From Corylus avellana (Eukaryota > Streptophyta > Magnoliopsida > Fagales > Betulaceae), in contig NC_081550.1 of the NCBI RefSeq assembly GCF_901000735.1, positions 5,342,666 to 5,406,665 of the forward strand: DNA of 64,000 bases. The letters run 5' to 3'. The notes beneath the pieces were generated by a model. The model searched no databases and was not told where the DNA came from. It worked only from the letters and a program-made list of their open reading frames with translations. Below, piece by piece: positions 23,040-35,400 of this stretch. The position numbers and the translations under genes were made by a program. The stretch's first letter is position 1. Every line of letters starts with the position of its first letter.

Positions 23040-24060
23040 TGTGTCAACCTTGTCCGGTTTCCCGATTTTTGGCCAAAACCGGGAATAGGACCCGGTTCTC
23101 GATTTTGAGAAACCAGAACCAGAACCGGGACCCCGGTTGGTTACCGGCAGGTTCCGATTTTACCCGGTCCAGTAACTGGTTTTTACAAAAAAAATGGTTT
23201 TGGGGCTTATTTTAGGTATTGGGCCTAAAATAAGCCCCTTTTCATAAGTTGGCCCATTTTTAAAAAAATCTATTAGTCTTTTTGTCTAAATTAAAGGGGC
23301 TTTGTTGTGATTGTTTCAAATAATTAAAAAATAAACCTAAAAAAGTCCAAAAATCCTAAAAAATCAATGTTTTTGCCTATTTGGGCCTTAGAGCATTCTC
23401 AATGGAATAGCCAAATGTTAATTTTATTTAAAATGGTTCTTTAAATGTTTAAAAAAACCCCCACATTGGATTAGCTAAAAAAAATGTAAAATAGATATTT
23501 GATTGAAAGAGCTAAAAAAAAAGCTAAATGTAGCAGTACTTTTCAATTGAGCTATTTTATTTTTTATTGTTTCTCTCACCTGTTTTTTCTTTTTCCCAAA
23601 TATTTTCCTACTTTTTCTCTGTATGTTCATTGTTCTCCATTTCCCAAAAATTTTCTCATTTTTCTTCTCACATGTTCTCTTTTTCTCAAAACTTTTCTTA
23701 CTTTTAATAATATTTTAATATAATAGATAGAAATATAACTAATCCGATATATAGACATTTAAAAATGGCTTAGCTAAATTAGATAAAAGTGAGTTTTGAT
23801 AAGCCATTTTACATAAAAATATGGCTCCTCCATTGGGAATGCTCTTAGAAATAAAAATTTAGTTTTTTAAAATACCCTAAACCTAAACCTAAGTGTAAAA
23901 TATATATATATATTAATATATAAATATTTTAAAATAAAATGGAAACCCTATTCTAGATTCTAAAACCTAAGACCGAACCGGGGTACTGTTTTGAATTTTT
24001 CAACCAGAACTGACCTCCGGTTTCATTTCCAATTTTGACATTATCCTTTCTAGTTCCAAC
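23040..24060. mobile_element. Degenerate element with CCGGTT-rich ends, interrupted by a MITE
   Basis: The flanks (about 23040-23170 and 23965-24060) are rich in ccggtt and aaccgg in both orientations, the pattern of a common plant hAT-like MITE group with 'proper' ends worn down. A complete Tourist-like MITE sits in the middle. Boundaries are approximate and no target duplication was identified. Confidence 0.35.
23391..23844. mobile_element. Tourist-like (PIF/Harbinger) MITE
   Basis: A 454-bp element with inverted ends: gagcattctcaatgg on the left and, read in reverse, gagcattcccaatgg on the right. It is flanked on both sides by TTA (23388-23390 and 23845-23847), the three-base target duplication typical of PIF/Harbinger elements. 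Further inward symmetry (agccaaatg / tggct) supports the fold. There is no transposase, so it is nonautonomous. Confidence 0.8.
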
Positions 24061-24393
24061 CTTGATGAAATAATCAAGCTTAATTAGGTTTGTGATCGCA
24101 TACCGCCATTCTTGAGTGTTTGTATTTAAAAAAAAAATATATATATATATATATATCTCTCGAAATGAATGAATTTCTTTATCTTTTTCTCTTTATGAAT
24201 TGGCCACAAACCCATCATATTCGAGAAGAAAATATAGTAGAATATTATATTATAATGATACACTTGACAAAAGTTCTTAAACTTATGATCAAAAGTTACA
24301 AGATAAATTACTCGCTCTTGGAACACAAATGTTTTAAAATCTGAATGGAAACGCAATACTATATATATATATAGCTGGGACTTGTGTTGTGTA

Positions 24394-26170
24394 TTACTTG
24401 AAAACGTACTTTACCACACCAGGAAGATGAGCATTAATCATGTAGTCTTCCCAATCCACGCGCTTTGGATCGAAGTAAAACATGTCTGCATCTGCAGCAC
24501 TCTCTCTTACTGCCATTCGCAGCTTTTCCGAGTTTATGTCATCAAACCTATATGCAAAAATAATAAATAAATAAATAAAAGGATTATATTAATATATGTT
24601 TTGATGATCGATCAAATTAATCCAAGAATTAAAATAAAATAAATCATGCTTACACGCCCTGGAAGAACAAATAAGGCTCATAAAGTTCCACCAATCTCAT
24701 CGCAAAGTTGACCTTTCGACTCAGATCATGATACGTTCCCTGGAAATACTGACAAAATGCTGCATTCACCAATCCTAGTCCCTATAAGAAAAAGAAAAGA
24801 AACATAAATAATTTCACAAATATGATGAAGATATGCTATAGTTCAATAAAAATGTTATTTTCTATTTATAAAAGTCTTAGGTGGCAAAAAGTCATAAGTC
24901 CATTAATGGGTGGGGCTACAGTAACTACGGATGAGACCTATGACCGCTTGCCACCTAAGATTTTTATGGACGAAAAATAGTCTTTTTATTGCACTATAAC
25001 ATTTTTCTTAATTAATATATATTTAAGTAATTAAGTAGCATAAAAATGGTTTAGATAGAACAAACCTTTAATGGAAACAAATAACGAATTGCCATGTATC
25101 TGCGGAAGCTATCCATGCTGCTTAACACTAACATCTTGCCAACCTTGACAGGTTTTCCATCCTTATTTATCCAGGGTTTTTCAGTAAAGTAACGGAAGCC
25201 GAAATCTTGAAGATCTCTGTTTCTCATAGGATTTCTTACTGAAGACCCCACTTGATAAATTATATCACAAGGTTGATTTGCATGAGCCACCATGGCCACG
25301 ATCATAGCATTTACCACCATATCAGCTGGTACCTGTATGCAGTGTTTCACACTTATTCATTTGTTTTGAATACGTAACTCTCTTTGGATTTCATTTTCTT
25401 GAACGCTTGAGAGAATTAATATGTTTCATAAATATCATTTTTTTTTTTCCTTATAAACGGGGTATGTGGACTTCCCCCCGACCATACAGTAGCAAAGCAC
25501 CCCCTTCACACGATTTTGATAAAGCTCGAGCGTAACCCTAAAGAATTGCTTGTACTCAATGAGATTGACATTAGGCCAAGTGACTTACCTACCCGAGGGG
25601 GATATAAATATCACATATGAGACCTAGAAATGACTTTGAAGGAAGCCAACCACCATATATAGTATTCTTGCATGTTCTTCCATATAATTTTTTTTTTTAA
25701 TAATAAAAAAATAATGAGTGACGAATGACCAGATAAATCAAATCTCACCAAATCAATGATTCCCTTAAGATCGCCGAGGAAGCATTTTAGTTTTCCTTTT
25801 CCATAACCAACAGCTAGACTGTCAATTGTCCTATAACACAAAGAAGACAGCAATCATACATATATTAATTTTCATCTTTAGTTTCTCGATAACCAAACAA
25901 GAAAAACAGTTCTTTTTTCTAAAAAAAAAAGAAAAAGAAAAGAAACATGAGTTTCTCAATATATATATATATATAACTACATAAGGAAGATTTTTGTGTT
26001 CTTATTACCTGACACCTTCAATCCAGCCGGGGAAGGGTTCTCTCAAAGTACTGGTTACAATGGTGGGACGTATGGTTACCACTGATAGATGTTCTTTCAG
26101 ATGCCCAATCAGCATCTCTCCCAATGCTTTTGTAAATACGTACGTGTTTGGCCATCCGTATACCTTTGCC
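24394..26170 (-). CDS. FAR: Alcohol-forming fatty acyl-CoA reductase, exons 6-10 (3' half)
   Basis: Minus-strand exons, in coding order: 26009-26170, 25749-25830, 25066-25332, 24654-24781, 24394-24547. Sizes (162, 82, 267, 128, 154) and phases equal exons 6-10 of the intact paralog, and every exon is open to the final TAA. Exon 6 encodes the short-chain dehydrogenase active site YVFTK; exons 9-10 encode the C-terminal FAR domain, ending '[17 protein letters not shown]'. There is no start codon or exons 1-5 on this strand; upstream is an N gap at 27461. The coding lengths of this half (793) and the plus-strand half at 9046-10850 (680) total 1473, exactly the paralog's 491 codons. The flank after the stop also matches the paralog's 3' flank in inverse orientation. 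Probably one functional gene whose halves were misoriented. Confidence 0.9.
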
Positions 26171-27485
26171 CTGATAATTATTTGAACAAAACTCTCGTTT
26201 TATTAGAAAATTAATTATTATTTTTTTCAGAAAACTCACAAGAACAACAATTTCAATGACAACTCAAAAGTCAAAACCACTCTCATCCAAATATGAATAT
26301 ATTCTATTTTTTTCAAAATAAAATCCACCTTCTCAAACGTGTTTTCAAATTCGAGTTTCTATTTTCTAGACTAACGAAAAATAATTTAAAACCGAAAGAA
26401 AAAAAAAAAAAAAAAAAAATCAAACAAACACAACATAAGAGATCCCTGACATTGAAAAGTACAATTAATGCCCCAAGCTAATATAGCTACTCCAATTACA
26501 ACGGTTCACATGGATGTCATATTCAATGTACGGATGGAAATTTAAGATGGGCAACCCCATGCGCCAATGCCCAATGAATCATTCTAATGCCTCTGGGCCT
26601 TCGACAATAAATGTGACCAGACAAACACACATTAGTATGAGTAAGAAAATGAAATTTATCATCTTTTAATTTTTAATTTTTTAATTTTTATTTTTACAAA
26701 TTTAATAGATTTATTATTGAATTTATAAACTCACGTAAATCTCACAAAAATTTAACGATAGATTTATCAATTCACTATATGAATAGGGTTGAAAGATGAT
26801 TGAGAATAATATTACTTGTAAAGATCCCAGTAGATCATGTGTTATTGCTTGGGGAGGTGCTGTCATTTGCTTTAGAGCACCTATGCTATAGTGATCTTTT
26901 AGGGGTTGAGATTCAATTTTGCTTTCTCTCTCTTTCTCGATCTTTCTCATAAATATTAAAAATTGACTCTGACAGGGGTGGTCTCAACAAAAATAAATAA
27001 TTTAATTAACTTTTGCCCCCCAAGATTTTTTTTTTTTACATCCCCCAAAAAATAAAAAATAAATAAACGTTTTAGTTACGCCCTAAGCCAAATCCTATTC
27101 GTTGTAGATGATCTCTATTCTATCCTAGAAAAGGACAATATTTTCAAAGCAATTTTTTTTTTTTTTTTTTTTAATTTTATGGCCAATCTTTTTTTAAAAT
27201 CTCCTCCGTCTACATCTATTTAAACCCCATATAAACACAGCAGGGGTGGAGTTAAGGAGTGTGAAAATATTAATTAAATAATTAAATTTATATTTTAAGC
27301 TTTTGAAAGAAGTTTTTATTTAATATTGTATCAGAACAAACGTTATGATATTCTATGAAATAGACCTTACTTATTAAAAAATAGTTTGAATATATATATA
27401 TATATAAGAAAAAGTGTTAAAAGATATTAATTTAATAATTAAATCAACCATTTATTATCANNNNNNNNNNNNNNNNNNNNNNNNN
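26171..27485. other. Probable FAR intron 5 remainder and 25-N gap
   Basis: Upstream (on the minus strand) of FAR exon 6: AT-rich DNA with no recognised exon. It should be the 3' part of intron 5, which in the paralog is 2.6 kb. Positions 27461-27485 are N. Nothing else is identified. Confidence 0.5.
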
Positions 27486-27487
27486 GG

Positions 27488-28640
27488 CGTGGGTCAAAGT
27501 CAGGGGAGTTTTCGGTGAAGAGTGCTTATCACCTAGAGAAGGAGAGACTAACAAGAATGAAAGGAGAATGTTCAAAAGGGGGGAGCAACCAGGCGGTTTG
27601 GAGGATGATATGGGGTCTGAAAATTCCACACTCTGTTCAAGTGTTCCTATGGAGAGCTTGCAACCAAATCCTCCCCACAAAAGATAATCTGAAGAAGCGG
27701 AAGGTTCTAGAGGATGACACATGTATCTTTTGCGGTAACGCCATTGAAACTACACTCCATATTCTTTGGGATTGCCCTTCTTCCAGAGATGTATGGTGCG
27801 TTAGTGGCAGACAGATCCAAAAATGTAAGTCTGGAGGAGAAAGCTTCTGTGAATTGGTGGAGCACCTGCTGGAGTTTCTACAGCGAGAGGACATGGAATT
27901 ATTTGCAATAACTGCAAAGAAGATATGGAGTAGAAGAAATGAAGTGGTGCATGGGGGGGTTTTTTCACACCCCTGTACAGTCGAAAAGCAGGCCAGAGAA
28001 CACCTTCAGCAGTATCGCAAGGCAAATGAAAAGAAGGAGGCTGTCACGGAACCGCCTTTGCTGATCCAACAGAGATGGGAAGCTCCCTCTAATGGCTATT
28101 TTAAGATCAACTGGGACGTCGCCATAGACCAAGAGAATCGGCGCATGGGAATTGGGGCCATAATCCGAGACGAACAGGGGAACACCATCGCAGCTATCAG
28201 TCAACCAGTAATGGCCCTACACGAAACCGTTTCAGCCGAAGCAATGGCTGCTCTAAGGGCCGTGGAATTTGGTAGGGAGGTGGGGGTATTTGATGCTCTC
28301 CTTGAGGGGGATTCACTGCTGGTGGTAAAGGCCATTGGAGACCCAAACCAGAACTGGCTACACTATGGACAAACCATTGAGGATATCAAATTGGTACTGG
28401 GGTCTATAAACAGTTGGGGGGTTAGGCATGTTAAAAGAGAGGCCAACCAAACGGCCCATGGGTTGGCCAAGTTCGCCATTAGGAATTCAGAAACCCATGT
28501 CTGGGTAGAGGAGACTCCAGGATGTATATCTGACATTGTGTTTTTAGAGCAATCAGCTCTATTTTTGTAAGGCACCAGCCTGTTTCACCATTTTTTTGGA
28601 ATAATATGTTTCTAATTATCTCAAAAAAAAAAAAAAAAAA
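27488..28640 (+). mobile_element. LINE (non-LTR retrotransposon) 3' part: zf-RVT and RNase H
   Basis: An open frame runs from the gap edge at 27488 to the stop at 28568-28570. First comes the zinc-binding zf-RVT segment after reverse transcriptase ('HSVQVFLWRACNQILPT', Cys pair in 'CIFCGN', then 'LHILWDCP'). Next is the RNase H (RVT_3) domain beginning 'KINWDVAID', with 'AEAMAALRAVEF', 'LLEGDSLLVV' and 'VKREANQTAHGLAKFA'. The acidic residues expected in the catalytic set are present. A short 3' tail ends in an A run at 28623-28640. The endonuclease and reverse transcriptase parts lie beyond the gap or are missing. The frame is free of stops, so the insertion is young. Confidence 0.85.
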
Positions 28641-29183
28641 TTGAAAGCACTTTTAAAGATTTAAAACTCTTAAAAATTGTCAAAATATACCTTTAATTTT
28701 AAGTTTTTGCCAAAAAGTATTTTTTGACTTAAAAATTTTATTTCTCAAATATAATCTCACAAAATTTTAATTATTTTTGGACCTTTAAAAACACTTTTAT
28801 TTTTTTTTTACCTAATATATATTTTCAAACTCATTTTTTTAAGTTTTAAATCCATTGTTGAGCCTCTCAAAGGCACAGCCGACGCATGCCTTATACGGCA
28901 ACCACTAACCAACTAACCAGTAACAAACAAAGTTGATTTTTGTCATGGCAGTCAACCTCCACCACGCAAAAACAAATATAGATATCTGATATCCACGGGA
29001 TATTCCACGTAGTCTAATGGATTAAGAGAGGACACCTGGCCCAATGACATAGCAAAACCAAGCACCACTAGCCAATCGCAATCCAGAACTGGATTCGCCT
29101 CTATCCCGCTTGCACATACTTGTACTGCTCGTTCTTCCTATGCAGCCCACATCCATCACACCCAACTTCAATTCCTGAGAGCC
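28641..29183 (+). promoter_or_regulatory. LHCA1 upstream region
   Basis: The first 200 bases are a degenerate dispersed repeat. From about 28980 the DNA looks regulatory: 'ttccacgtag' contains an ACGT core, and two CCAAT boxes stand at about 29039 and 29071 ('gcccaatga' and 'gccaatcgc'). Such elements are common in light-regulated nuclear photosynthesis promoters. No canonical TATA box stands out before the ATG at 29184, and the leader is C-rich. Confidence 0.4.
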
Positions 29184-30486
29184 ATGGCTTCCAACACATT
29201 GATGAGCTATGGCGTCGCCACCACCGCCTTCCCATCAGTCCTCTCCTCTTCAAAATCCAAGTTCGCCGCCTCTCTCCCACTCCCTAGCGTTGCTGCCAAT
29301 GCCTCGTCCCGTTTCACCATGACGGCCGATTGGATGCCGGGCCAGCCCCGGCCTCCGTACCTCGATGGCTCAGCACCCGGGTAATTGATCATAGTGAACA
29401 GTGAAAATTTTGGTTTGGTTCTCAGAAATCAAAACATGAAGAGAAAAGAGAAAAGCGCTTGAATATTGTTACTTTCTTTCGTGAGCATCATTTTGTTCCT
29501 GTTGTGTTTGTGTAATCATGATGATGTGAATGAGTTTGCGTTGCATGTGTTTGTTTTGATGTGGCAGTGACTTTGGTTTTGACCCACTTCGGCTTGGTGA
29601 AGTCCCAGAGAACCTTGAAAGATTTAAGGAATCTGAACTCATTCACTGCAGATGGTGTATGCTTGCTGTTGTAAGTGTCCGTTTTGCTTGCCCGCGATTG
29701 TGATTGTGTTCGAGAAATAGTGATTTTAAGTAAAAAAATAAACCGTTTTTCTCAAAAGTTTTATTTTTAAGTTTTTTTTCAAAAAGTGCGTATTTGATTT
29801 GTTTTTTTGGGTTCTTGAACTCTTAAAATTGCTTTTAAGTTGTTTTTACCGATCGGATTCTTTTCCTTCGAACGGGGTTTTGACAAAAGCATTAGTTTGT
29901 CTTCTAATTGAAGTTTGAGATTTCCATATATTTTTGCATGCAGCCCGGAGTTCTAGTACCGGAGGCCTTGGGATTGGGGAATTGGGTGCAGGCTCAAGAG
30001 TGGGCTGCCGTTCCAGGAGGCCAAGCCACCTACTTGGGCAACCCAGTGCCATGGGGCAACCTCCCCACCATTTTGGCCATTGAATTCCTTGCCATCGCCT
30101 TTGTTGAGCACCAACGCAGCATGGAGAAAGATCCTGAGAAGAAGAAGTACCCTGGTGGTGCTTTTGACCCCTTGGGGTACTCCAAGGATCCCGAAAAGTT
30201 CAAGGAGTACAAGGTCAAAGAGATCAAAAATGGTTAGAATTAATTACCTCTCTGCAAACCCATATATATATACATTTTCATTTGCTTTTAGAGTGATTGA
30301 TTTGTTATGTAATTAATCGTTTGCTTTTATGTAGGCCGGCTCGCAATTTTGGCTTTTGTGGGGTTCTGCGTTCAACAATCAGCTTATCCTGGCACAGGGC
30401 CATTGGAGAACTTGGCTACTCACTTGGCTGACCCATGGCACAACAACATTGGAGATATCATCATCCCCAGATCGCTTTATCCATGA
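29184..30486 (+). CDS. LHCA1: Photosystem I chlorophyll a/b-binding protein, Lhca1 type
   Basis: It binds chlorophyll and carotenoid in the thylakoid and forms part of the LHCI antenna belt of photosystem I. Exons: 29184-29380, 29568-29670, 29944-30232, 30335-30486 (TGA), giving 246 residues, close to the usual ~241. Residues 1 to about 45 are a Ser/Ala-rich plastid transit peptide. The mature part starts near '[14 protein letters not shown]'. Helix B carries 'ESELIHCRW' (87-95); helix C has '[14 protein letters not shown]'; helix A carries '[15 protein letters not shown]' with its chlorophyll-binding Glu-x-x-Asn-Gly-Arg. The linker '[17 protein letters not shown]' identifies the Lhca1 subfamily. 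Oddities: residue 96 is Cys (TGT) where the family motif RWAML has Ala, and the C terminus ends 'IIIPRSLYP', a few residues longer than usual. Otherwise intact and likely functional. Confidence 0.96.
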
Positions 30487-31638
30487 ATCATGGAATTTTA
30501 ATCATACTTCCTCTGTAAAATTCGATGTAACAATCTGTAATATTTAATCAGGACTTCGAATGTTTTGTCTGTGTTGTTAAGTTTCCAACTGATTATTTTG
30601 CTGCTATGAGTACCTAAAAATACTATGAAAATTATTTGTCTCATATCTAGTTAACAGATTATTAATACGATTTTATGAAAATTATTTAATTTAAATAGCA
30701 TAATTCTCAATATGAAAATTATGATTTTACAAATAAAAATGATGAAGTTTTCCTCTTAATAGGATTTTTGAAGATTTCTTCCAATTCAAATTATTAAATT
30801 GACGTGTGTTTAAAATGTATGTAATTTTCACGTACATTTTTAGTACACCATGAGATCCTTGTATGTGTTTCTAAAATGTCTATAAAGATTGCATCATTTT
30901 TTAGAACACATCAATTTATAAACTATATTAAAATAAATTTCTTTGATATAATTAAAATGAAATTTTGCAATTCTAATAGGGATGATGATAATTAGGATTG
31001 TGGTAGATCCTAGCTGAGTATTGCATGTTCGGACTCAACTCAATTACATCACGAGTGTAATCAAACTCTAGTCGAGTTTTCAAACCTTGTTCGAATTTGG
31101 CTTGTCAGGACCCTAGCCATGTTTGAGTTTAGCTCAAACTCGACAATGGTCACAAGCCGAGTAGCTAATCAAGTGCTAGATCAGCTTAATGACGGGTGAC
31201 ATCATAAACTTTTTAAAGTTAGATACATTAAATTAAATTGTGAGTTTTTAAAGTTTAAGTAATAATTGTAAAAGCAATAGTAGTTAAGCAAGTTACTAAA
31301 AAAATACAATTTTTTTACTTTAACTCCTGTTTTTCTGTACACACTCTAACAATTTGTATATTCTACTAAGGCTGAAATTAACCGTCCGTTAACCGCTCTA
31401 ATTGCTTTTGAAGGCGATTAAAAAAAATCATATATATATATATGAAATGATATGTAGTATGTTATTATTGTATTATCGTTTTTTTTTTGTTTTTTAAATT
31501 TTTTATAAAAAAATGCAGTTAGCCGAAGCGGTTATCCGATTTTACTAATCGCTTAGGTGGTTGCAGTTAGCGATTTTAGCCAATAACCGCTAAGTGCAAC
31601 TCATTTTCACCCCTATATTATTCTATCTATTTTATTTG
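30487..31638. other. Intergenic DNA after LHCA1
   Basis: AT-rich with no gene recognised. About 31000-31200 has a degenerate repeat rich in 'gactcaactc' and 'ctcaaactcgac' words, and 31370-31620 has 'aaccgctaa' and 'ttagcggtta'-like words, both of the kind found at ends of worn hAT-like MITEs. Confidence 0.5.
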
Positions 31639-31960
31639 GGAAAAATACAAAATTAGTCCTAGTAGTTTACCTGATTTACAATTAGCTACATGTGGTATCA
31701 AAATGAATTCAAAGGTCCAACGTATGCCAAAAAAAATAATTTAGTCATTACAGTCAAATTCCGTTAACTAATTTAACATATTCTGTTTGTGTGACATTGA
31801 TTTAAATAGGACAAATATCACAATTTTATTGGTTCTATCGTTCACGCTATCAGAATTTGTTAAGTTAGTGAACGAAATTTGGCTGTAGAGACTAAATTAT
31901 TTTTTTGGTATATTAATTGCAAATCAAGTAAATCAATTTACTTATATTACATTTTGCCCA
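31639..31960. mobile_element. Fold-back MITE
   Basis: The left end gggaaaaatacaaaattag ... 'tttacctgatttacaatta' is mirrored at the right end, where in reverse one reads gggcaaaatgtaatataag ... 'tttacttgatttgcaatta'. The inner part also pairs ('ttccgttaact' with 'gttaagttagtgaacg'). About 320 bp, no coding capacity. It lies just upstream of the next gene's leader and could contribute promoter sequence. Confidence 0.55.
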
Positions 31961-31994
31961 TATTTTTTTTTTTAATTTATTGTTTTCTTGTATT

Positions 31995-32009
31995 TCTCTC
32001 TGTACTCTA

Positions 32010-32041
<32 letters not shown>

Positions 32042-32309
32042 CGTCTCCTATTCACCGCAAGCTAGCAAGTTAGCAGCCCCATCGACCATCGCAGAAGTCT
32101 TCCACCACCAATCACCATCCACAACCCAAACAGCCAGCCGTTCAGCCGCGCCGTTGGAGAGAGAGACCACGAGAGTGAGAAAGACGATCGAGAGAGTGAG
32201 ATAGAGAAGAGAGACCGAGAGAGAGAGGATCCCGGTGGGTTGGTCGACGCAGTGGACGACGGTGAAACACCAGCTCCGGCAGCTTTAATGCTCAAGGTCT
32301 TCTTGATTG
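31995..32309 (+). other. 5' noncoding exon of the 218-aa gene
   Basis: A CT microsatellite (32015-32042) is followed by a C/A-rich then GA-rich leader. It reaches a good splice donor at 32310 (gattg|gtaact). The first coding exon begins after an acceptor at 32491, so this stretch is the likely leader exon with an intron between it and the ATG, a common plant arrangement. The exact transcription start cannot be seen. Confidence 0.45.
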
Positions 32310-32492
32310 GTAACTCCTCCCTCAAGTTTTATTTAAAGTCTGATTTGAGAATATTTTTGTTATTATGTTTGAATGTTGGGCTTGGTTGTTTATGAGTATT
32401 TTGCTGTGGTGAGAATGGCCGAATGTTGGTTTGGTTGTGATTGTAGGTTGCTTTTTATGTGAGCTATCTGTTTTTTGTATGTTTTTTGCAGA

Positions 32493-35400
32493 ATGGGAAT
32501 GGAGCAAGGCGAATTGAATTCCGAATTAGAGGAGAAAATTTACCTGATTTATAAGGATTTTTTGTTGAGGTAATCCCTTGCATAGCCTTTCCAGAATGAT
32601 TCTTGCAAGAATAGTGAAATGTGCCAATGAGCTCTTGCTCAGATGACATGTCCTCTCATTGTAAGAACAAGGTTGAGGGTGAGGTTGTGAGTTCAGAACT
32701 CATTGAGTGCATAAATTAAAAGGCGTTTAGCTAGCATATTTATTTGTTTTTATTGGAGTGCATGCTTATGTTGTTTAATGGTTTTAAATGGCAATGCTTT
32801 GGTAGGGTTACGAAGTTTGAGGAATTGGTGGCTGTAGGAGCCAGGTTACTTGCTGGCTTTCAGCAAGGGCTGGGTAAATGTTCTCAAGAATTATGGTTAT
32901 TTGTCTTGTGATTATTGTGTTTCTAAAAAGGTTTATTTTTGCAATTCTCATAACATTATTTTCTTAAAATTCTTATATAGAGTATCTTCGGCGGTGTCCA
33001 ATAGACAGAACATCTGCGTTGGTTAAGAACATCATTGAAGCTAATGAAACAAAGAGACTTAAATCATATTTTGATGCTGGATGTATCAATGCACATGATG
33101 GTGTGCAAAATGTAAGCAAGTGTAAGTGCAATTGTTTTCTGTCTTTCTTGTGATACAGTGCTACTTTAAGTTCCTTGTTTCCTTGTTTCTTATTTTCTGA
33201 ATGGCTTGTAGACATTGGCCTTTTCTTCTATTCACAGCATATTATTGGTTTGAAATAAGATCATCTCCTTTACTTGGAATGTATTGGCTTAGGACTCCCC
33301 TGTGTCCATCCCTGCCTCTTGTCATCTTTCTCACATTCTCTGCTAGAAGTCACCCCAGCAAATTCATTCAGCACTTGGTTTATTGACTCATAATCTGTGT
33401 GTCAAAAAAAAATGTTTGTAACCCCCCATCCCTGGCGTCTCTGTGTGTGTGTTTGCTACAATGTTTCAAGTTAAAATTTCCACTTTGAACTTTTGTTCAC
33501 CTAAAATTATTGTTCTGACTGCAATGATTGTTCATATGTGGGGAAAATGTGCATATACAAGTGCAAACATGCGTACTTGGACTTCATGACCACTTGAGTA
33601 AAGGTAACTTCTCCTTCCAAATTTTACCATTTTCTGTTCTTTTATATATTCTCATTCCCAATGGGAACTTGTAAAGTTTTTGGTACGAACCTGTGATGCC
33701 TCAACAGTGATATCCGATCTTCTATGTTTATAGAATTGGACTTCATCTCCTGTGTCTGTTGTCTCTGTTATTCATTAATGTTTGCACTGTATACTTGGTT
33801 AATGCCACATTGTAACCATCTCCAAAATGCTACCAGTTTTCTTGGAATATCTACCAATGCTAACCCATCCTATAGAAAATGGCTTAATAGCTCAATCCCA
33901 AGTGACATTGGCTCATGACTTAACTTATACGTGCAATGATTTTCAGAAAGATTCTGAACCATGTTGAACACTGGATATATGATAATAAAAGCTGTCATGT
34001 TAGTCTCCCCCACCATACATATGTGATTGAAAGTCTTAGCTAGATGAGGATCCACTAAGCTTTGAGAATCGTGCTTATTACCTCCTCTCCCCGCCCCCCA
34101 ACTTCATCTTGTGGAAAAACTTCCTTCTTTATTCTATCCATTATTTTTTTTTTCTAGAAAGTTCCACTTCACATGAAAAACAAATGGGTGAATAGTTTCC
34201 TACCTTTGTGTTTTATTATTATTGCATGTTTAAAAAATTGTCCTCTTTTTATTTAAGTGCATATCTCTTAAGAAGAGAATGTTATTTCATTTTAAGTTGG
34301 GGATTGGGGGTATCTATGTAGAGATTTGTGTTTATAAGGGCTGGAAGATGAAAAGTTCCTTATTCAGTTTTTCCTTTTGTGTGTGGTCATCTGTGATGGA
34401 TTAATGCCTTTTAGTAGTCAGAGACTCAGAGGAGTGCCAATGCCAGCAGCCTTTGGTCAAATGGCAACTCTATTCCCCATGGGTGGTAGGGTGGGGTTAC
34501 AGGTTCAAGTCATGTGGAATGTGTGAGTTACTTATATTAGGAGAAATAGAGAGGAGAAAATACATTCTACCCCCATAAGTTGGACCACTTTTTTGATCTC
34601 ACCTCCAATGTTTAAAAAGTGGCAATCAATCCCCTTGTTTTCTTTAAGGATAATAGTGTTTATTCCTCTTGCCATTGTCATTTGGAGGCTATCGTTCTTT
34701 GCTTGTTTCTGCTCTTTTTTTCTTTTTCTTTTTTATGCAGCTTTAAATTTATGTTTAAATTTGTAATGGGGAGTTGCAGCAAAAAACATACTTAGTGAAG
34801 CTGAATCCCTCCTGGAGGATGTAACTGGTGCAATGCAAAATGTCAATGGTACTTTATCACCCATTAATGATGAATATTTTGGTGATGGGTTGAATGAACA
34901 AGCAATTTCTAATACCAAGGTAGCCTATCTTTTCATATTTGTTCAATCTCTTTCTTTTCTTATCAATTTGGTTAAAAAATATATTTATATTAATTCAATG
35001 TCACAAATCCGTATGTTTCAATGTTTGTCTTTTGCAAATGTCATATTTCTTTATTCCTTAGTAATTTCACCATTTACACTGCTCTTTCCACCCTTTGAAA
35101 CCTGATGGGTTTACAGTACCATCTGATTCAGCTTGTTTAGGTACAGACTATCTCCGTCCTTTCCTGATATATTAGTCAAAATATGTCCAAGTATCTAAGC
35201 AGATGATTATAGCCTTAAAATTTTTCGGGATCTTATGGAGGGCTAGTTGAAAAATGTAAAATATGACAACATATGACAACATATCTCTTAGGTTGGAGTC
35301 ATTTATTGGTACCCCAGATTCTCTTTCTATGCCTGCAAGCTTTATCAACTACAAGGGGAGCCTGGTTGTTGGGAACATTCCTCGTCTTTCCTTATGAGTA

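Noticed and set aside
27488..28570. Host gene for a zinc-finger/RNase H protein
   Set aside because: Domain order and the poly(A) tail are those of a LINE polyprotein fragment.
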